DNA of 47,279 nucleotides from Actinomycetes bacterium (GCA_023461275.1 JAEYMI010000104.1:1-47279); one strand, 5' to 3'. Shown: positions 8,669 through 16,808, counted from the first letter of the stretch. The notes: generated by a model from the letters alone, not told the origin. Translations and numbers: made by a program.

Positions 8669-10144
8669 TCAGGACTCGGTGACTTCCTCGAGGCTGCGGC
8701 CGAACGTCTCCGGCCCGAAGCGTGCCGCGATGATGAGCAGCACATACATCACCGCGATCATGAGGAAAACGCCTGCCACACCAGCGATCCCGAAGAAGAA
8801 CAAGGCTGCGAAAGGCATCACTGCGCCGGCGACGTTTCCGATGCCGTTGACCACCGAAGCCCCCATGGCCCGAACCGTGGTCGGGAAGAGCTCCGGCGAC
8901 CACACCGACAGCATCGTGTTCAGCATCATCGTGAAGAACTGGAAGATCGCACCAAGAATGAGGATAGTGGCCACCGAGTTTGCCAAACCGGCGAAAGCGA
9001 CTGCGGACACACAACCGAGGGCCGCCGCACTCATCACGGTGATCCGACGCGGCACCCGACCGGCGAGATAGCAAGCGGCACAAGCACCGAACAGACTTCC
9101 GATGTTCATGATCATGGTGAAGATGAGTGAGTCAGTGAGCGAGTATCCGCGTGATACCAACAGAATCGGCATCAGAAACAGCAGTGTCACCTGTGCCCCG
9201 AAGGACATCCATGATGCCGCGCCGATCGCAGCGGTGCGTCGAAGGTTGGTGCCACGGAACACATCAAGGTACGACGGTTTGGGTCCGGTGACGACCGGGA
9301 TATCCGTGGTGGCCAGGAACACCTCCTTGCGCTCGTTGGAACGCAGATCCCGAAGTGAACGGCCCGACAGCCGGTTGAGCGAGGTATTGGCATCGTCGAT
9401 TCGACCGTGCGACAACAGGAACCGGGGCGACTCCGGGAGATACCAGCGGAATGCGACCACCAGCAGAGCCGGCACCGCGAGAATCACATACGTCCAGCGC
9501 CACGAGACATGATCGCCGCCGAGCAGACCGCCCAGAGGCCCAAGGACCAGAGCGAAGAAGCCAAACGACGCGATATTGCCGATGCCGCCAGATGAGATGT
9601 TGAGTGTCGCCAATACCGAGCCGCGGTAACGCGTCGCGACCACCTCTGCCAGGAGCGCCAATCCGACGGTGAATTCCCCGCCCAGTCCCACGCCGACGAT
9701 GAAGCGGCTGACCAACAACATGTCGAATGACACTGCGGCAGCGCTGAGGAGCCCGCCCAAGGTGTAGACGAGCAGGTTGAAGCTCAGCGCCACTCGCCGA
9801 CCCCATCGATCGGCCATGTACCCGCCGATCAATCGCCCGACCAGGCCGCCGATGACGGTTGCTGTGTTGATTGCTGCCAGCTGCGAATTGCCAATGCCCA
9901 GTGCATCTTTGATGAGTGGGCCCATCGCGCCCGTCGAGTTCTGTTCGAGGCTGTCGAAGAACAATCCGGCCATCAGCAAGAAGATCACCCACACTTGTGC
10001 GCGAGTGAATCCGATGCGATCGAGTGCGGCGGGTAGTGACATCCCAGCTGAGGACATCCCAGCGGCGGGGGTTGTCGAACGGTTTTCGGTTTGTGTGGTG
10101 ATCTCAGGGACGCTCTGATCAGGCGTCGTCTTGAAGATTGTCAT
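8669..10144 (-). CDS. MFS transporter, sugar/metabolite-proton symporter type
   Basis: This is a 491-residue major facilitator protein with about 12 membrane segments. GRLIGGYMADRWGRRVALS is the loop 2-3 motif A, and LPESPRFLLSHGR after the sixth segment is typical of the sugar porter and aromatic-acid/metabolite symporter families. ATG 10144 is preferred to GTG 10153 because GGAAG sits eight bases before the ATG but overlaps the GTG. The N-terminal 40 residues are polar. It heads the structural part of the operon, 67 bases before the binding-protein gene, and the GntR-type operator lies upstream. The substrate is presumably the compound handled by the ornithine-cyclodeaminase-like enzyme. 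GC content (about 60% on sampled lines) is clearly below that of the fab and ini regions. Confidence 0.85.
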   Translation of the reverse strand: MTIFKTTPDQSVPEITTQTENRSTTPAAGMSSAGMSLPAALDRIGFTRAQVWVIFLLMAGLFFDSLEQNSTGAMGPLIKDALGIGNSQLAAINTATVIGGLVGRLIGGYMADRWGRRVALSFNLLVYTLGGLLSAAAVSFDMLLVSRFIVGVGLGGEFTVGLALLAEVVATRYRGSVLATLNISSGGIGNIASFGFFALVLGPLGGLLGGDHVSWRWTYVILAVPALLVVAFRWYLPESPRFLLSHGRIDDANTSLNRLSGRSLRDLRSNERKEVFLATTDIPVVTGPKPSYLDVFRGTNLRRTAAIGAASWMSFGAQVTLLFLMPILLVSRGYSLTDSLIFTMIMNIGSLFGACAACYLAGRVPRRITVMSAAALGCVSAVAFAGLANSVATILILGAIFQFFTMMLNTMLSVWSPELFPTTVRAMGASVVNGIGNVAGAVMPFAALFFFGIAGVAGVFLMIAVMYVLLIIAARFGPETFGRSLEEVTES

Positions 10145-10209
10145 GGCGAACACTTCCGTGATTCGTGGGGGAGTGGATTGCGGGCCACGTTGCGCGCGAG
10201 TTGTGCCAC

Positions 10210-10227
10210 TACTTTGTATACAAAGTA
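10210..10227. promoter_or_regulatory. Perfect 18-bp palindrome, likely GntR operator
   Basis: TACTTTGTATACAAAGTA is a perfect palindrome whose core TTGTATACAA fits the FadR-subfamily pattern (TnGTnnACnA). It lies 66 bases before the MFS start. On the minus strand TGTCCA (near 10240) and TATACA inside the palindrome are 16 bases apart, so it may overlap the -10 box, as a repressor site would. Confidence 0.7.
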
Positions 10228-10295
10228 TGTGAATTCTGGACAGCTCTACGTTTCCACTATGTAAATCGTCGAAGCGAACCTTCAGGGCCTTGGTG

Positions 10296-10307
10296 CTTTG
10301 TATACGA
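10296..10307. promoter_or_regulatory. Second, imperfect GntR-type operator
   Basis: CTTTGTATACGA repeats the left half and core of the perfect palindrome, next to the gntR stop codon. The two GTATAC cores are centred 84 bp apart, eight helical turns, which would allow two dimers on the same DNA face to form a loop. This is inferred from spacing only. Confidence 0.5.
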
Positions 10308-10925
10308 TTAGCCTCCCAGGGCTCGTCTCAGCCCTTCCTCGTCCCGCCGAAGGTGTTCGTCCATCAGGTACGCCGCCTGGACCGTCGACCCGGCCACGAT
10401 GGCGCGAGCGATAACCGCGTGATCAGTGGTGGCGGCGTGCTGATCGTTACCCAGCGCCCACGCGACACGCTGGTCGATATCGGAGAGCATGGCGATGAGC
10501 CGCCTGTTGCCACTCGCCTCGGCCACCAGGGGATGGAATGCCACCGATGGTGGCTGCGTCGAATTCCCTTCCACTGCAGCGATATCCGATAGCTCACCGG
10601 CCACCGATCCCCCACGGTTCTCAGCAGCGAGTTGCGCGGCGAGTACCTCGAGTCCTCGTCGAACCTGAAGAAGTTCGAGGCCATCCTGTCGGGGAGCCTC
10701 GGACACCGTCGCGCCCCGATAGCGAACGGTCTCGACGAATCCCTCGGATTCCAACTGGGCAATCGCTTCTCGAACCGGCACCCTCGAGACCCCGAAGCGG
10801 CTGGCCAGCGACTCCTCTATTAGACGCTGACCACCAGGGAGTACGCCTGAGAGAATTTCTTCACGCAACGCGGCCGCGACCACCTCACCCGAAGAACGAC
10901 CAGATCGTGCATCGTCCTCAGTCAT
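10308..10925 (-). CDS. GntR family transcriptional regulator, FadR/FCD subfamily
   Basis: The protein has 205 residues. An N-terminal winged helix (EVVAAALREEILSGVLPGGQRLIEESLASRFGVSRVPVREAIAQLESEGFV) ends with the usual RYRGATVSE wing. The rest is a helical FCD ligand domain, including FHPLVAEASGN and a final DHAVIARAIVAGSTVQAAYLMDEHL, whose histidines normally bind a metal next to the effector. It is transcribed toward the MFS-binding protein-OCD genes, with two TTGTATACnA operators in the 163-base gap. It probably represses the downstream genes until an organic acid or related effector is present. Its start is 38 bases from repeat array C. Confidence 0.85.
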   Translation of the reverse strand: MTEDDARSGRSSGEVVAAALREEILSGVLPGGQRLIEESLASRFGVSRVPVREAIAQLESEGFVETVRYRGATVSEAPRQDGLELLQVRRGLEVLAAQLAAENRGGSVAGELSDIAAVEGNSTQPPSVAFHPLVAEASGNRRLIAMLSDIDQRVAWALGNDQHAATTDHAVIARAIVAGSTVQAAYLMDEHLRRDEEGLRRALGG

Positions 10926-10962
10926 ACGGTGAGTCTATTGTTCCGCCGTCCTCACGCGAGGC

Positions 10963-11151
10963 AAGGCGCCGTCGACGTGAAGGTGGGCGCTGTCGACGAG
11001 GGGGTGGGCGCCGTCAACGAGGGGGTGGGCGCTGTCGACGAGGACGAGGGCGCCGTCAACGAGGGGGTGGGCGCCGTCGTCGTGAAGGTGGGCGCCGTCG
11101 TCGTGAAGGTGGGCGCCATCGACGAGGGGGTGGGCGACGTCGACGTCAGGC
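10963..11151 (+). repeat. 21-bp tandem repeat array C (9 units)
   Basis: Nine 21-bp units, TGGGCGCCGTCGACGAGGGGG being the commonest form, run between the GntR gene and the VanW gene. Units six and seven are identical. The final unit overlaps the VanW stop codon (11146-11148, minus strand), just as array B overlaps the OCD stop. The period, consensus and orientation match array B. There is no spacer structure as in CRISPR. Confidence 0.95.
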
Positions 11152-12828
11152 GACGCAACGCACCTTGGGTTCGGGGTCGTATTTCACGGTCCGGGTGTGT
11201 CGGTAGATCTCCGCGCCGGTCTTGGCGTCGGTGATGATGCGGGTGTTCGACGCGGTGAATCCGCGGCTGCCGTTGCTCTCGATGCAGTTGTCGCCGGCCT
11301 TCAATTCGAGCGAGGGCGGCGCCGTGTACGCGGTGCGATCGCCGGTAACCGATTCCACGTCAACGGTTTTGGTGCCCCACAAGCGGACCGTCACCGACGA
11401 CGGCGTCCAGTTGGTCTCGATGAGGATGCCGTGGGCGCTGTTGTTGCGGAACTTCAGGTCGATCGCGCCCTCGAAGACCGTCGCCTCTCGCGCCTCGGGA
11501 TAGCGCGAGATGTAGTAGCTGTGCTCGGTGTGTTCGATGTCCTCGAGCCCGGCGAAGTACGACGCGTTGTACAGCGTGGTGGCGAACTGCGAGATGCCCC
11601 CGCCGACCGCCTTCGCGGCATGCCCGTGGTCGATGATCGTCGACGTCACATACCCCTGCGCGGTGCCGCGCGGGCCGGTGAAACCGTTGAGCGAGAACGT
11701 CTGCCCCGGTTTGAGCACCGCACCGTCGACCTTCTCCGCGACGATCCGGATGTTCTCCCCCGACGCCGCGGCGAACCCCGACGTGGTGAACTCACTGACG
11801 ACCTCGGTGACGCCGAGCCGGTTCGCGGCCCGGGTGTCGAGTCGGGGTCGCACGGTATCGGTGACCACCTCGACGCTGCGTGTGCCGAAGTCGGCGGTGG
11901 CGGTGACCGCGATCCGCTCAATGGTCTTGCCCCAATCGATCCGACGCCCCTCGACCGACGGCACCACGGTCGGTGATCCGGTCCTCAGGCTGAACCGCGC
12001 GTCGACGGCTCGCCGCTCCGCAGGCGCGACGCGCGATGCGAGCACGTCCCTGGTGCGCTTCTCGTCGACGTGCGCCACCAGCCCACCCTTGCCGTCGGGG
12101 ACGAACGTGAGTACGGCGCCGACCTCGTCGGGCGTCATCTGCACCGCCTTCAGGTCGGGACCGGTGAGCATGATCGGACCCGACGTCGCGCGGGTGGCCG
12201 GACCGTCGACCGTGGCGGTGACGACCTCGGCGGACACCGACGGTGAGAACGGTTCCATCGGCAGGTCGATGGGGGTGCCGAACAACCAGCCGTGGGCGAT
12301 CGCTCCTTCCGCGGCGTCCCGGTCGATACGACGACCCGCCTTCGGATCGTCGGCGACCGGCGTCGTTCCGGTGAAATGCACACCGCCCTCGACGGCGGCC
12401 TTCTCCAGCGTGGCCTGATGCTTGTCGAGTTCGGCGTCGAGTGCCGCCCGGTCGACGGTCACCACCGGCGAGACATCATGGGAGACACCGACCATGGCCA
12501 ACAACCTCGACACCGGGTTGCGTGGCTGGTCGCGCAGATCGGACAGCGTGGTGTCCTCGTCGAATCGGAGTCCGAGTCCGCCCGGGGCGACCGACATGGT
12601 CCCCGTCTCGGTGCGCAGCGTGACCGGCGCGGTGGTCCATTTCTGCAGGTCGTCGAGCGCGGCCCGAGCGGCCGTCGGGCTGAGATTGCCCATCTCGACG
12701 CCTGCGACAGTGGCCCCGCGAGCAGTCTTGCCGTCGGTGACGGCGAGATCGATTCCGAGGACAACCCCCGCTGCCGCGAGCACCCCGACCGCGATGCGCA
12801 CCGCGCCGCGGATTTGTTTGTTGCTCAC
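11146..12828 (-). CDS. VanW family protein, membrane-anchored
   Basis: This protein (about 560 aa) starts with one membrane segment (IRGAVRIAVGVLAAAGVVLGIDLAV). Two putative peptidoglycan-binding (YoaR-like) domains follow, the first opening ATVAGVEMGNLSPTAARAAL. The VanW domain is C-terminal, with NIRIVAEKVDGAVLKPGQTFSLN, the conserved AVGGGISQFATTLYNASYFAGL and HSYYISRYPEAREATV. The family is found with glycopeptide-resistance clusters, but most members have an unknown role at the cell wall. The start is uncertain: GTG 12828 (VSNKQIRG) seems best, TTG 12852 is possible, and neither has a good Shine-Dalgarno. A strong hairpin lies just upstream. The stop is inside repeat array C. Confidence 0.8.
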   Translation of the reverse strand: MSNKQIRGAVRIAVGVLAAAGVVLGIDLAVTDGKTARGATVAGVEMGNLSPTAARAALDDLQKWTTAPVTLRTETGTMSVAPGGLGLRFDEDTTLSDLRDQPRNPVSRLLAMVGVSHDVSPVVTVDRAALDAELDKHQATLEKAAVEGGVHFTGTTPVADDPKAGRRIDRDAAEGAIAHGWLFGTPIDLPMEPFSPSVSAEVVTATVDGPATRATSGPIMLTGPDLKAVQMTPDEVGAVLTFVPDGKGGLVAHVDEKRTRDVLASRVAPAERRAVDARFSLRTGSPTVVPSVEGRRIDWGKTIERIAVTATADFGTRSVEVVTDTVRPRLDTRAANRLGVTEVVSEFTTSGFAAASGENIRIVAEKVDGAVLKPGQTFSLNGFTGPRGTAQGYVTSTIIDHGHAAKAVGGGISQFATTLYNASYFAGLEDIEHTEHSYYISRYPEAREATVFEGAIDLKFRNNSAHGILIETNWTPSSVTVRLWGTKTVDVESVTGDRTAYTAPPSLELKAGDNCIESNGSRGFTASNTRIITDAKTGAEIYRHTRTVKYDPEPKVRCVA

Positions 12829-12855
12829 AGTAGACAACGATAGACAAAACAAGGC

Positions 12856-12902
12856 GTCCCGACCGAGCTGCCGGGTCGGGGGTCTGGCAGCTCAGTCGGG
12901 AC
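12856..12902 (-). terminator. Strong hairpin with T-rich exit, fadA2 terminator or vanW leader
   Basis: Arms 12856-12872 and 12886-12902 pair over 17 bases with one G-U, with a 13-base loop. On the minus strand the stem is followed by TTGTTTTGTC, as expected of an intrinsic terminator for fadA2. It also lies 28 bases before the vanW start. An AT-rich TAGATATATTCT (near 12910, minus strand) just before it could be a -10 region, which would make the hairpin part of the vanW leader. Confidence 0.6.
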
Positions 12903-12973
12903 TAAGAATATATCTACGCTAATTTCGCCGCGATGACGACTCATCGCCGAATATATTTTGGTTCGTGTGACCA

Positions 12974-12993
12974 AGTCGTCTGTTCAGACGACT
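12974..12993. terminator. Perfect 9-bp hairpin downstream of fadA2
   Basis: AGTCGTCTGTTCAGACGACT is a perfect inverted repeat with a two-base centre, 51 bases after the fadA2 stop. It may be a first terminator or RNA 3'-end stabiliser, or a protein-binding palindrome. It has no T tract. Confidence 0.4.
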
Positions 12994-13043
12994 GACCCGC
13001 GAGACGCCATGTCGGCGTTCTCGCAGGTCGGACGTCTGGGGCT

Positions 13044-14339
13044 CTAGCCCTCGATGATTGCGGTCACACCCTGGCCGCCGGCTGCACAAATCGAAATCAA
13101 CGCGCGCCCGCCGCCGTTCTCCTTGATCTGCTTGGCTGCCTGCGCGACGATCCGGCCGCCGGTCGCGGCGAACGGGTGTCCCGCCGCCAACGACGAACCG
13201 TTGACGTTGAGCTTGCTGCGGTCGATCGAGCCGAGCGCGCTGTCCAGGCCGAGACGCTCCTTGCAGTACTCCTCGGACTCCCAGGCCTGCAGGGTCGCCA
13301 GGACCACCGACGCGAACGCCTCGTGGATCTCGTAGAAGTCGAAATCCTGCAGCGTGAGGCCGTTGCGCTTGAGCATGCGCGGCACCGCGTAGGTCGGTGC
13401 CATCAGCAGACCGTCGGGTCCGTTGACGTAGTCGACGGCAGCGGTCTCGGAGTCGACGAAGTAGGCCAGGACCGGGATGCCCTTCTCCTGCGCCCACTCG
13501 TCGCTGGCCAGCAGCACCGCCGACGCACCGTCGGTGAGCGGGGTGGAGTTGCCGGCGGTCATGGTGGCGTCGCCGAGCGAGACACCGAAGACCGGCTTGA
13601 GCTTGGCCAGCTTCTCCTCGGTGGAGTCGCCACGCAGGTTCTGGTCGCGGATCAGACCACCGAACGGGGTGATCAGGTCGTCGAAGAAGCCCGCGTCGTA
13701 GGCGGCGGCCATCTTCTGGTGGCTGGCCGCGGCCAGCGCGTCCTGATCGGCGCGCTTGATCCCGAACTCCTTGGCGGTGATCGCGGCGTGCTCGCCCATC
13801 GACATACCGGTGCGCGGCTCGCCGTTCTGCGGGATCTCGATGCCCAGTTTCGGCAGCAGCTTCAGCGCGCCGAGCAGCTGGTCCTTGGTGCTACGGGCCC
13901 GGTTGACCTCGAGCAGCTGGCGGCGCAGGCCCTCGCCCACGGCGATCGGCGCGTCGGAGGTGGTGTCCACACCGCCACCGACGGCGACGTCGTAGCGGCC
14001 GCGTGCGATGCCGTCGGCCACGGCGGTGATCGCCTGCAGGCCGGTGCCGCAGGCCTGCTGGATGTCGAAGGCGGGCGTGTACGGCGAGAGCGCCGAACCG
14101 AGCACGCATTCGCGGATGAGATTGAAATCACGCGACAGCTTCAGCACCGCGCCGCCGGCGACCATGCCGAGCTGCTCGCCCTGGAGGCTGAACCGGCTGA
14201 CGAGCCCGTCGAGCGCGGAGGTGAACATCTCTTGGTTGCTGAACTTGGCGTATGCCTTGTCCTGACGCGCGAACGGGATGCGGTTGCCGCCCAGAATCGC
14301 GACCGGACGCTCGCTGCGTGTTGCGGGTGTGTAGGCCAC
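13044..14339 (-). CDS. fadA2: Acetyl-CoA C-acyltransferase (thiolase), FadA2-like
   Basis: This thiolase (431 aa) cleaves 3-ketoacyl-CoA with CoA, or runs in the condensing direction. The nucleophile is the Cys of QQACGTGLQA. SLAAGHPFAATGGR carries the catalytic His, and CAAGGQGV holds the second Cys, in the form seen in FadI/trifunctional-type thiolases. A GTG start is used (14337-14339), with GGGAG upstream. It is divergent from fabG4-htdX, as Rv0243 is from Rv0242c-Rv0241c in M. tuberculosis, which supports the name. The shared promoter region contains an inverted repeat that may bind the nearby TetR protein. A role in fatty-acid recycling or mycolate precursor supply is inferred from this context. 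Confidence 0.85.
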   Translation of the reverse strand: MAYTPATRSERPVAILGGNRIPFARQDKAYAKFSNQEMFTSALDGLVSRFSLQGEQLGMVAGGAVLKLSRDFNLIRECVLGSALSPYTPAFDIQQACGTGLQAITAVADGIARGRYDVAVGGGVDTTSDAPIAVGEGLRRQLLEVNRARSTKDQLLGALKLLPKLGIEIPQNGEPRTGMSMGEHAAITAKEFGIKRADQDALAAASHQKMAAAYDAGFFDDLITPFGGLIRDQNLRGDSTEEKLAKLKPVFGVSLGDATMTAGNSTPLTDGASAVLLASDEWAQEKGIPVLAYFVDSETAAVDYVNGPDGLLMAPTYAVPRMLKRNGLTLQDFDFYEIHEAFASVVLATLQAWESEEYCKERLGLDSALGSIDRSKLNVNGSSLAAGHPFAATGGRIVAQAAKQIKENGGGRALISICAAGGQGVTAIIEG

Positions 14340-14380
14340 TTCGATCTCCCAGGGTGAGGTTTGGTATCTATAGCGTATTC

Positions 14381-14396
14381 TTACTCATCAGTAAGT
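14381..14396. promoter_or_regulatory. Inverted repeat in the fadA2/fabG4 divergent promoter
   Basis: CTTACTCATCAGTAAG has CTTACT and AGTAAG arms around four bases, and lies midway between the two start codons. A related half-site, GGTAAGTTT, occurs upstream of the TetR gene (near 17500) within ACTTAGCGGTAAGT. The TetR regulator may bind both, although the arm spacing differs. This is inference from pattern only. Confidence 0.45.
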
Positions 14397-14459
14397 TAGT
14401 TGTCGAACGGCGACCATTGTGAGCGTTGCCGCGCTGCCAGAAGATCGAAGGAGATTCCA

Positions 14460-15824
14460 GTGTCCGCCAACGGAACCACCGGCCTGTACTCGAGTTTCGT
14501 CCACTCCGTGCCAGGCTCGTTCATCGCCAAGCAAGCAGGCCTCCCGGTACCTCCGACGCTGCGTCGGTACAAGCCGTCCGAGCCCGCGCTGCCCGGTCCG
14601 GTGCTGCTCGGGGGCAGTGGCCGCGTCATCGAACCGCTGCGTGAGATCCTCACCACTCCCGACTACGACGTCATCCAGAATGCCACCACCGGGCGCTCTG
14701 CGGACAAGTACGGCGCACTCGTCTTCGACGCGACCGGCCTGAAGACCCCGGCCGAGACGTCGGCGATCTTCGAGTTCTTCCAGCCGGCCATGCGTTCGGT
14801 TGCTCCCAGCGCACGCTTCGTGGTCATCGGCACCACCCCTGAACTGGTGAAAGACCCGAGCGAGCGGATCACGCAGCGCTCGCTGGAGGGCTTCACCCGC
14901 TCGCTCGGCAAGGAACTGCTCAAGGGTGCCACCGCGCAGCTCGTCTACGTCTCGCCCGACGCCAAGACCGGTCTGACCGGCCTGGAGTCCACGCTGCGCT
15001 TCGTCCTGTCGGCCAAGTCGGCCTTCGTCGACGCACAGGTCATCCGGGTCGGCGCCGACGACGCGACCGCACCCGCCAGCTGGGACAAGCCGCTCGACGG
15101 CAAGGTCGCCGTGGTCACCGGTGCCGCCCGCGGCATCGGTGCGACGATCGCCGAGGTCCTGGCCCGCGATGGCGCCCACGTGATCTGCGCCGACATCCCG
15201 CAGGCCGGCGAGGCACTGTCGGAGACCGCCAACAAGGTCAAGGGCACCGCCTTCCCGATCGACGTGACCGCCCCCGACGCCGGCGAGAAGCTCGCCGAGC
15301 TGGCGCTGGAACGCTTCGGTGGTCTCGACATCATCGTCAACAACGCCGGCATCACCCGCGACAAGCTGCTCGCCAACATGGATGCCGGGCGCTGGAACTC
15401 GGTGATCTCGGTCAACCTGATCGCTCCGCAGGCGCTCGTCGACGCCCTGCTCGCCAAGGACGCCCTGCGTCCCGGCGGTGCGGTCATCGACGTCAGCTCC
15501 ATCGCGGGCATCGCGGGCAACCGCGGCCAGACCAACTATGGCACCTCGAAGGCCGGTGTCATCGGACTCGTCGACGCCTACTCGCCGATCCTGGCCGAGA
15601 AGAACATCACCATCAACGCGGTCGCACCGGGCTTCATCGAGACCAAGATGACCGCCGCGATCCCGCTGGCCACCCGCGAGGCCGGTCGCCTGATGAGCTC
15701 GCTGCAGCAGGGCGGCAAGACCGTCGACGTCGCCGAAACCGTTGCCTACTTTGCCAATCCGGCATCGAGCTCGGTCACCGGCAATGTGGTCCGCGTGTGC
15801 GGCCAGGGCTTCCTGGGAGCGTGA
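14460..15824 (+). CDS. fabG4: 3-oxoacyl reductase FabG4 (high-molecular-weight FabG)
   Basis: The protein has 454 residues, the same length as M. tuberculosis FabG4 (Rv0242c), and reduces 3-ketoacyl-CoA or -ACP with NADH. The N-terminal 200 residues are the flavodoxin-like domain special to this subfamily. The C-terminal half is a ketoreductase with VVTGAARGIGATIAEVL for cofactor binding, VNNAGITRDKLLANM, the catalytic Ser of DVSSIAG and Tyr-Lys of NYGTSKAG. The GTG at 14460 is fixed by AAGGAG at 14448-14453. Its TGA overlaps the ATG of htdX by one base (TGATG), so the two are co-translated, as in the mycobacterial operon. Confidence 0.92.
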   Translation: MSANGTTGLYSSFVHSVPGSFIAKQAGLPVPPTLRRYKPSEPALPGPVLLGGSGRVIEPLREILTTPDYDVIQNATTGRSADKYGALVFDATGLKTPAETSAIFEFFQPAMRSVAPSARFVVIGTTPELVKDPSERITQRSLEGFTRSLGKELLKGATAQLVYVSPDAKTGLTGLESTLRFVLSAKSAFVDAQVIRVGADDATAPASWDKPLDGKVAVVTGAARGIGATIAEVLARDGAHVICADIPQAGEALSETANKVKGTAFPIDVTAPDAGEKLAELALERFGGLDIIVNNAGITRDKLLANMDAGRWNSVISVNLIAPQALVDALLAKDALRPGGAVIDVSSIAGIAGNRGQTNYGTSKAGVIGLVDAYSPILAEKNITINAVAPGFIETKMTAAIPLATREAGRLMSSLQQGGKTVDVAETVAYFANPASSSVTGNVVRVCGQGFLGA

Positions 15825-16723
15825 TGAGCAAGACCATCACACTCGACGCCCCGCCGAGTACCCGCGAGCTCTACACCAAGGCCGTCGGCAAGATGCTGCC
15901 GGTGATCGGGCAGTCGGGTCCGGTGCGCGCCGACGCCAAAATCCCCGACACCCGGCTCAAGCTCGCCGACATCACCGTCGATCGTGTTGCACTGCAGGAC
16001 TATTGCCGCGCCACCGGGCAGCAGTTCAACGCCACGCTGCCGTTGACCTATCCGTTCGTGCTGCAGTTCCCGCTGGTGATGAAGACCATGGTCTCCCCCG
16101 ACTTCCCGTTCGGGGCGGTCGGTTCGGTGCACCTGGAGAATGTCATCCACCGCCTGCGGCCGATCGGTGTCGACGAACCGCTCACCGTGGTGACCCACGC
16201 GGAGAACCTGCGCGAGCATCGCAAAGGCCTTCTGGTGGACGTGATCTCGGAGATCAGCGTCGGAACCGAGCTGGTGACGGTGCAGACCGGCACCTTCCTC
16301 AAGCAGCAGCGAACCAGCCTGTCCGACGAGCCGCGCGGACCGGAGCCGAAGTCGACGACGCCGCCTCCGCCGGACGGCATCCTGGCCGTCGACCTGGGTC
16401 GTATTCGGCAGTACGCCGCGGCCTCGGGTGATCGCAACCCGATCCACATGGGCGACCTGACTGCCAAGGCGTTTGGTTTCCCGAAGGCCATCGCCCACGG
16501 AATGTGGAGTGCCGCAGCGGCTATCGCCAACGTGGAGGCTCAGCTGCCCGACGACGTCACCTACTCGGTGCGGTGGGGCAAGCCGATCCTGTTGCCGGCG
16601 AAGGTGAATCTCTACACCCACCGGATCGACGGCATCGGGGGCGCGGGCAGCGACTTCGACATCTCGATCCTGAACCGCCGCAAGGGATTCCCGCATCTGA
16701 CGGCGACCACACGCGGCGCCTGA
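15824..16723 (+). CDS. htdX: 3-hydroxyacyl-thioester dehydratase HtdX-like, MaoC family
   Basis: This is a 299-residue double hot-dog dehydratase/hydratase. The hydratase-2 motif is in the second half: YAAASGDRNPIHMGDLTAKAFGFPKAIAHGMW, with the catalytic Asp and His. The first half is a degenerate hot dog, as usual for HtdX/HtdY and MFE-2-like proteins. It dehydrates 3-hydroxyacyl thioesters, the step after FabG4. The ATG overlaps the fabG4 stop. The gene order fabG4-htdX opposite fadA2 matches Rv0242c-Rv0241c/Rv0243. A long stem-loop follows and separates it from the convergent tetR gene. Confidence 0.88.
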   Translation: MSKTITLDAPPSTRELYTKAVGKMLPVIGQSGPVRADAKIPDTRLKLADITVDRVALQDYCRATGQQFNATLPLTYPFVLQFPLVMKTMVSPDFPFGAVGSVHLENVIHRLRPIGVDEPLTVVTHAENLREHRKGLLVDVISEISVGTELVTVQTGTFLKQQRTSLSDEPRGPEPKSTTPPPPDGILAVDLGRIRQYAAASGDRNPIHMGDLTAKAFGFPKAIAHGMWSAAAAIANVEAQLPDDVTYSVRWGKPILLPAKVNLYTHRIDGIGGAGSDFDISILNRRKGFPHLTATTRGA

Positions 16724-16739
16724 CACCAGGCATCAAGCA

Positions 16740-16799
16740 CAAACGAACCGTGGGATCCGCCGGGCCAGAAATGGTCCGCCGGGTCCCACGGTTCGTTTG
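16740..16799. terminator. Bidirectional intrinsic terminator, 28-bp arms
   Basis: Arms 16740-16767 and 16772-16799 pair almost perfectly around a GAAA tetraloop. Because the stem ends in CAAACGAACC and GGTTCGTTTG, both strands have a modest T-rich exit. It sits between the convergent htdX and tetR genes and ends nine bases before the tetR stop. Confidence 0.85.
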
Positions 16800-16808
16800 T
16801 AGAGTGAC

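Noticed and set aside
10963..11151. Array C as a CRISPR
   Set aside because: Units are contiguous 21-mers with no spacers, and no cas genes are near.
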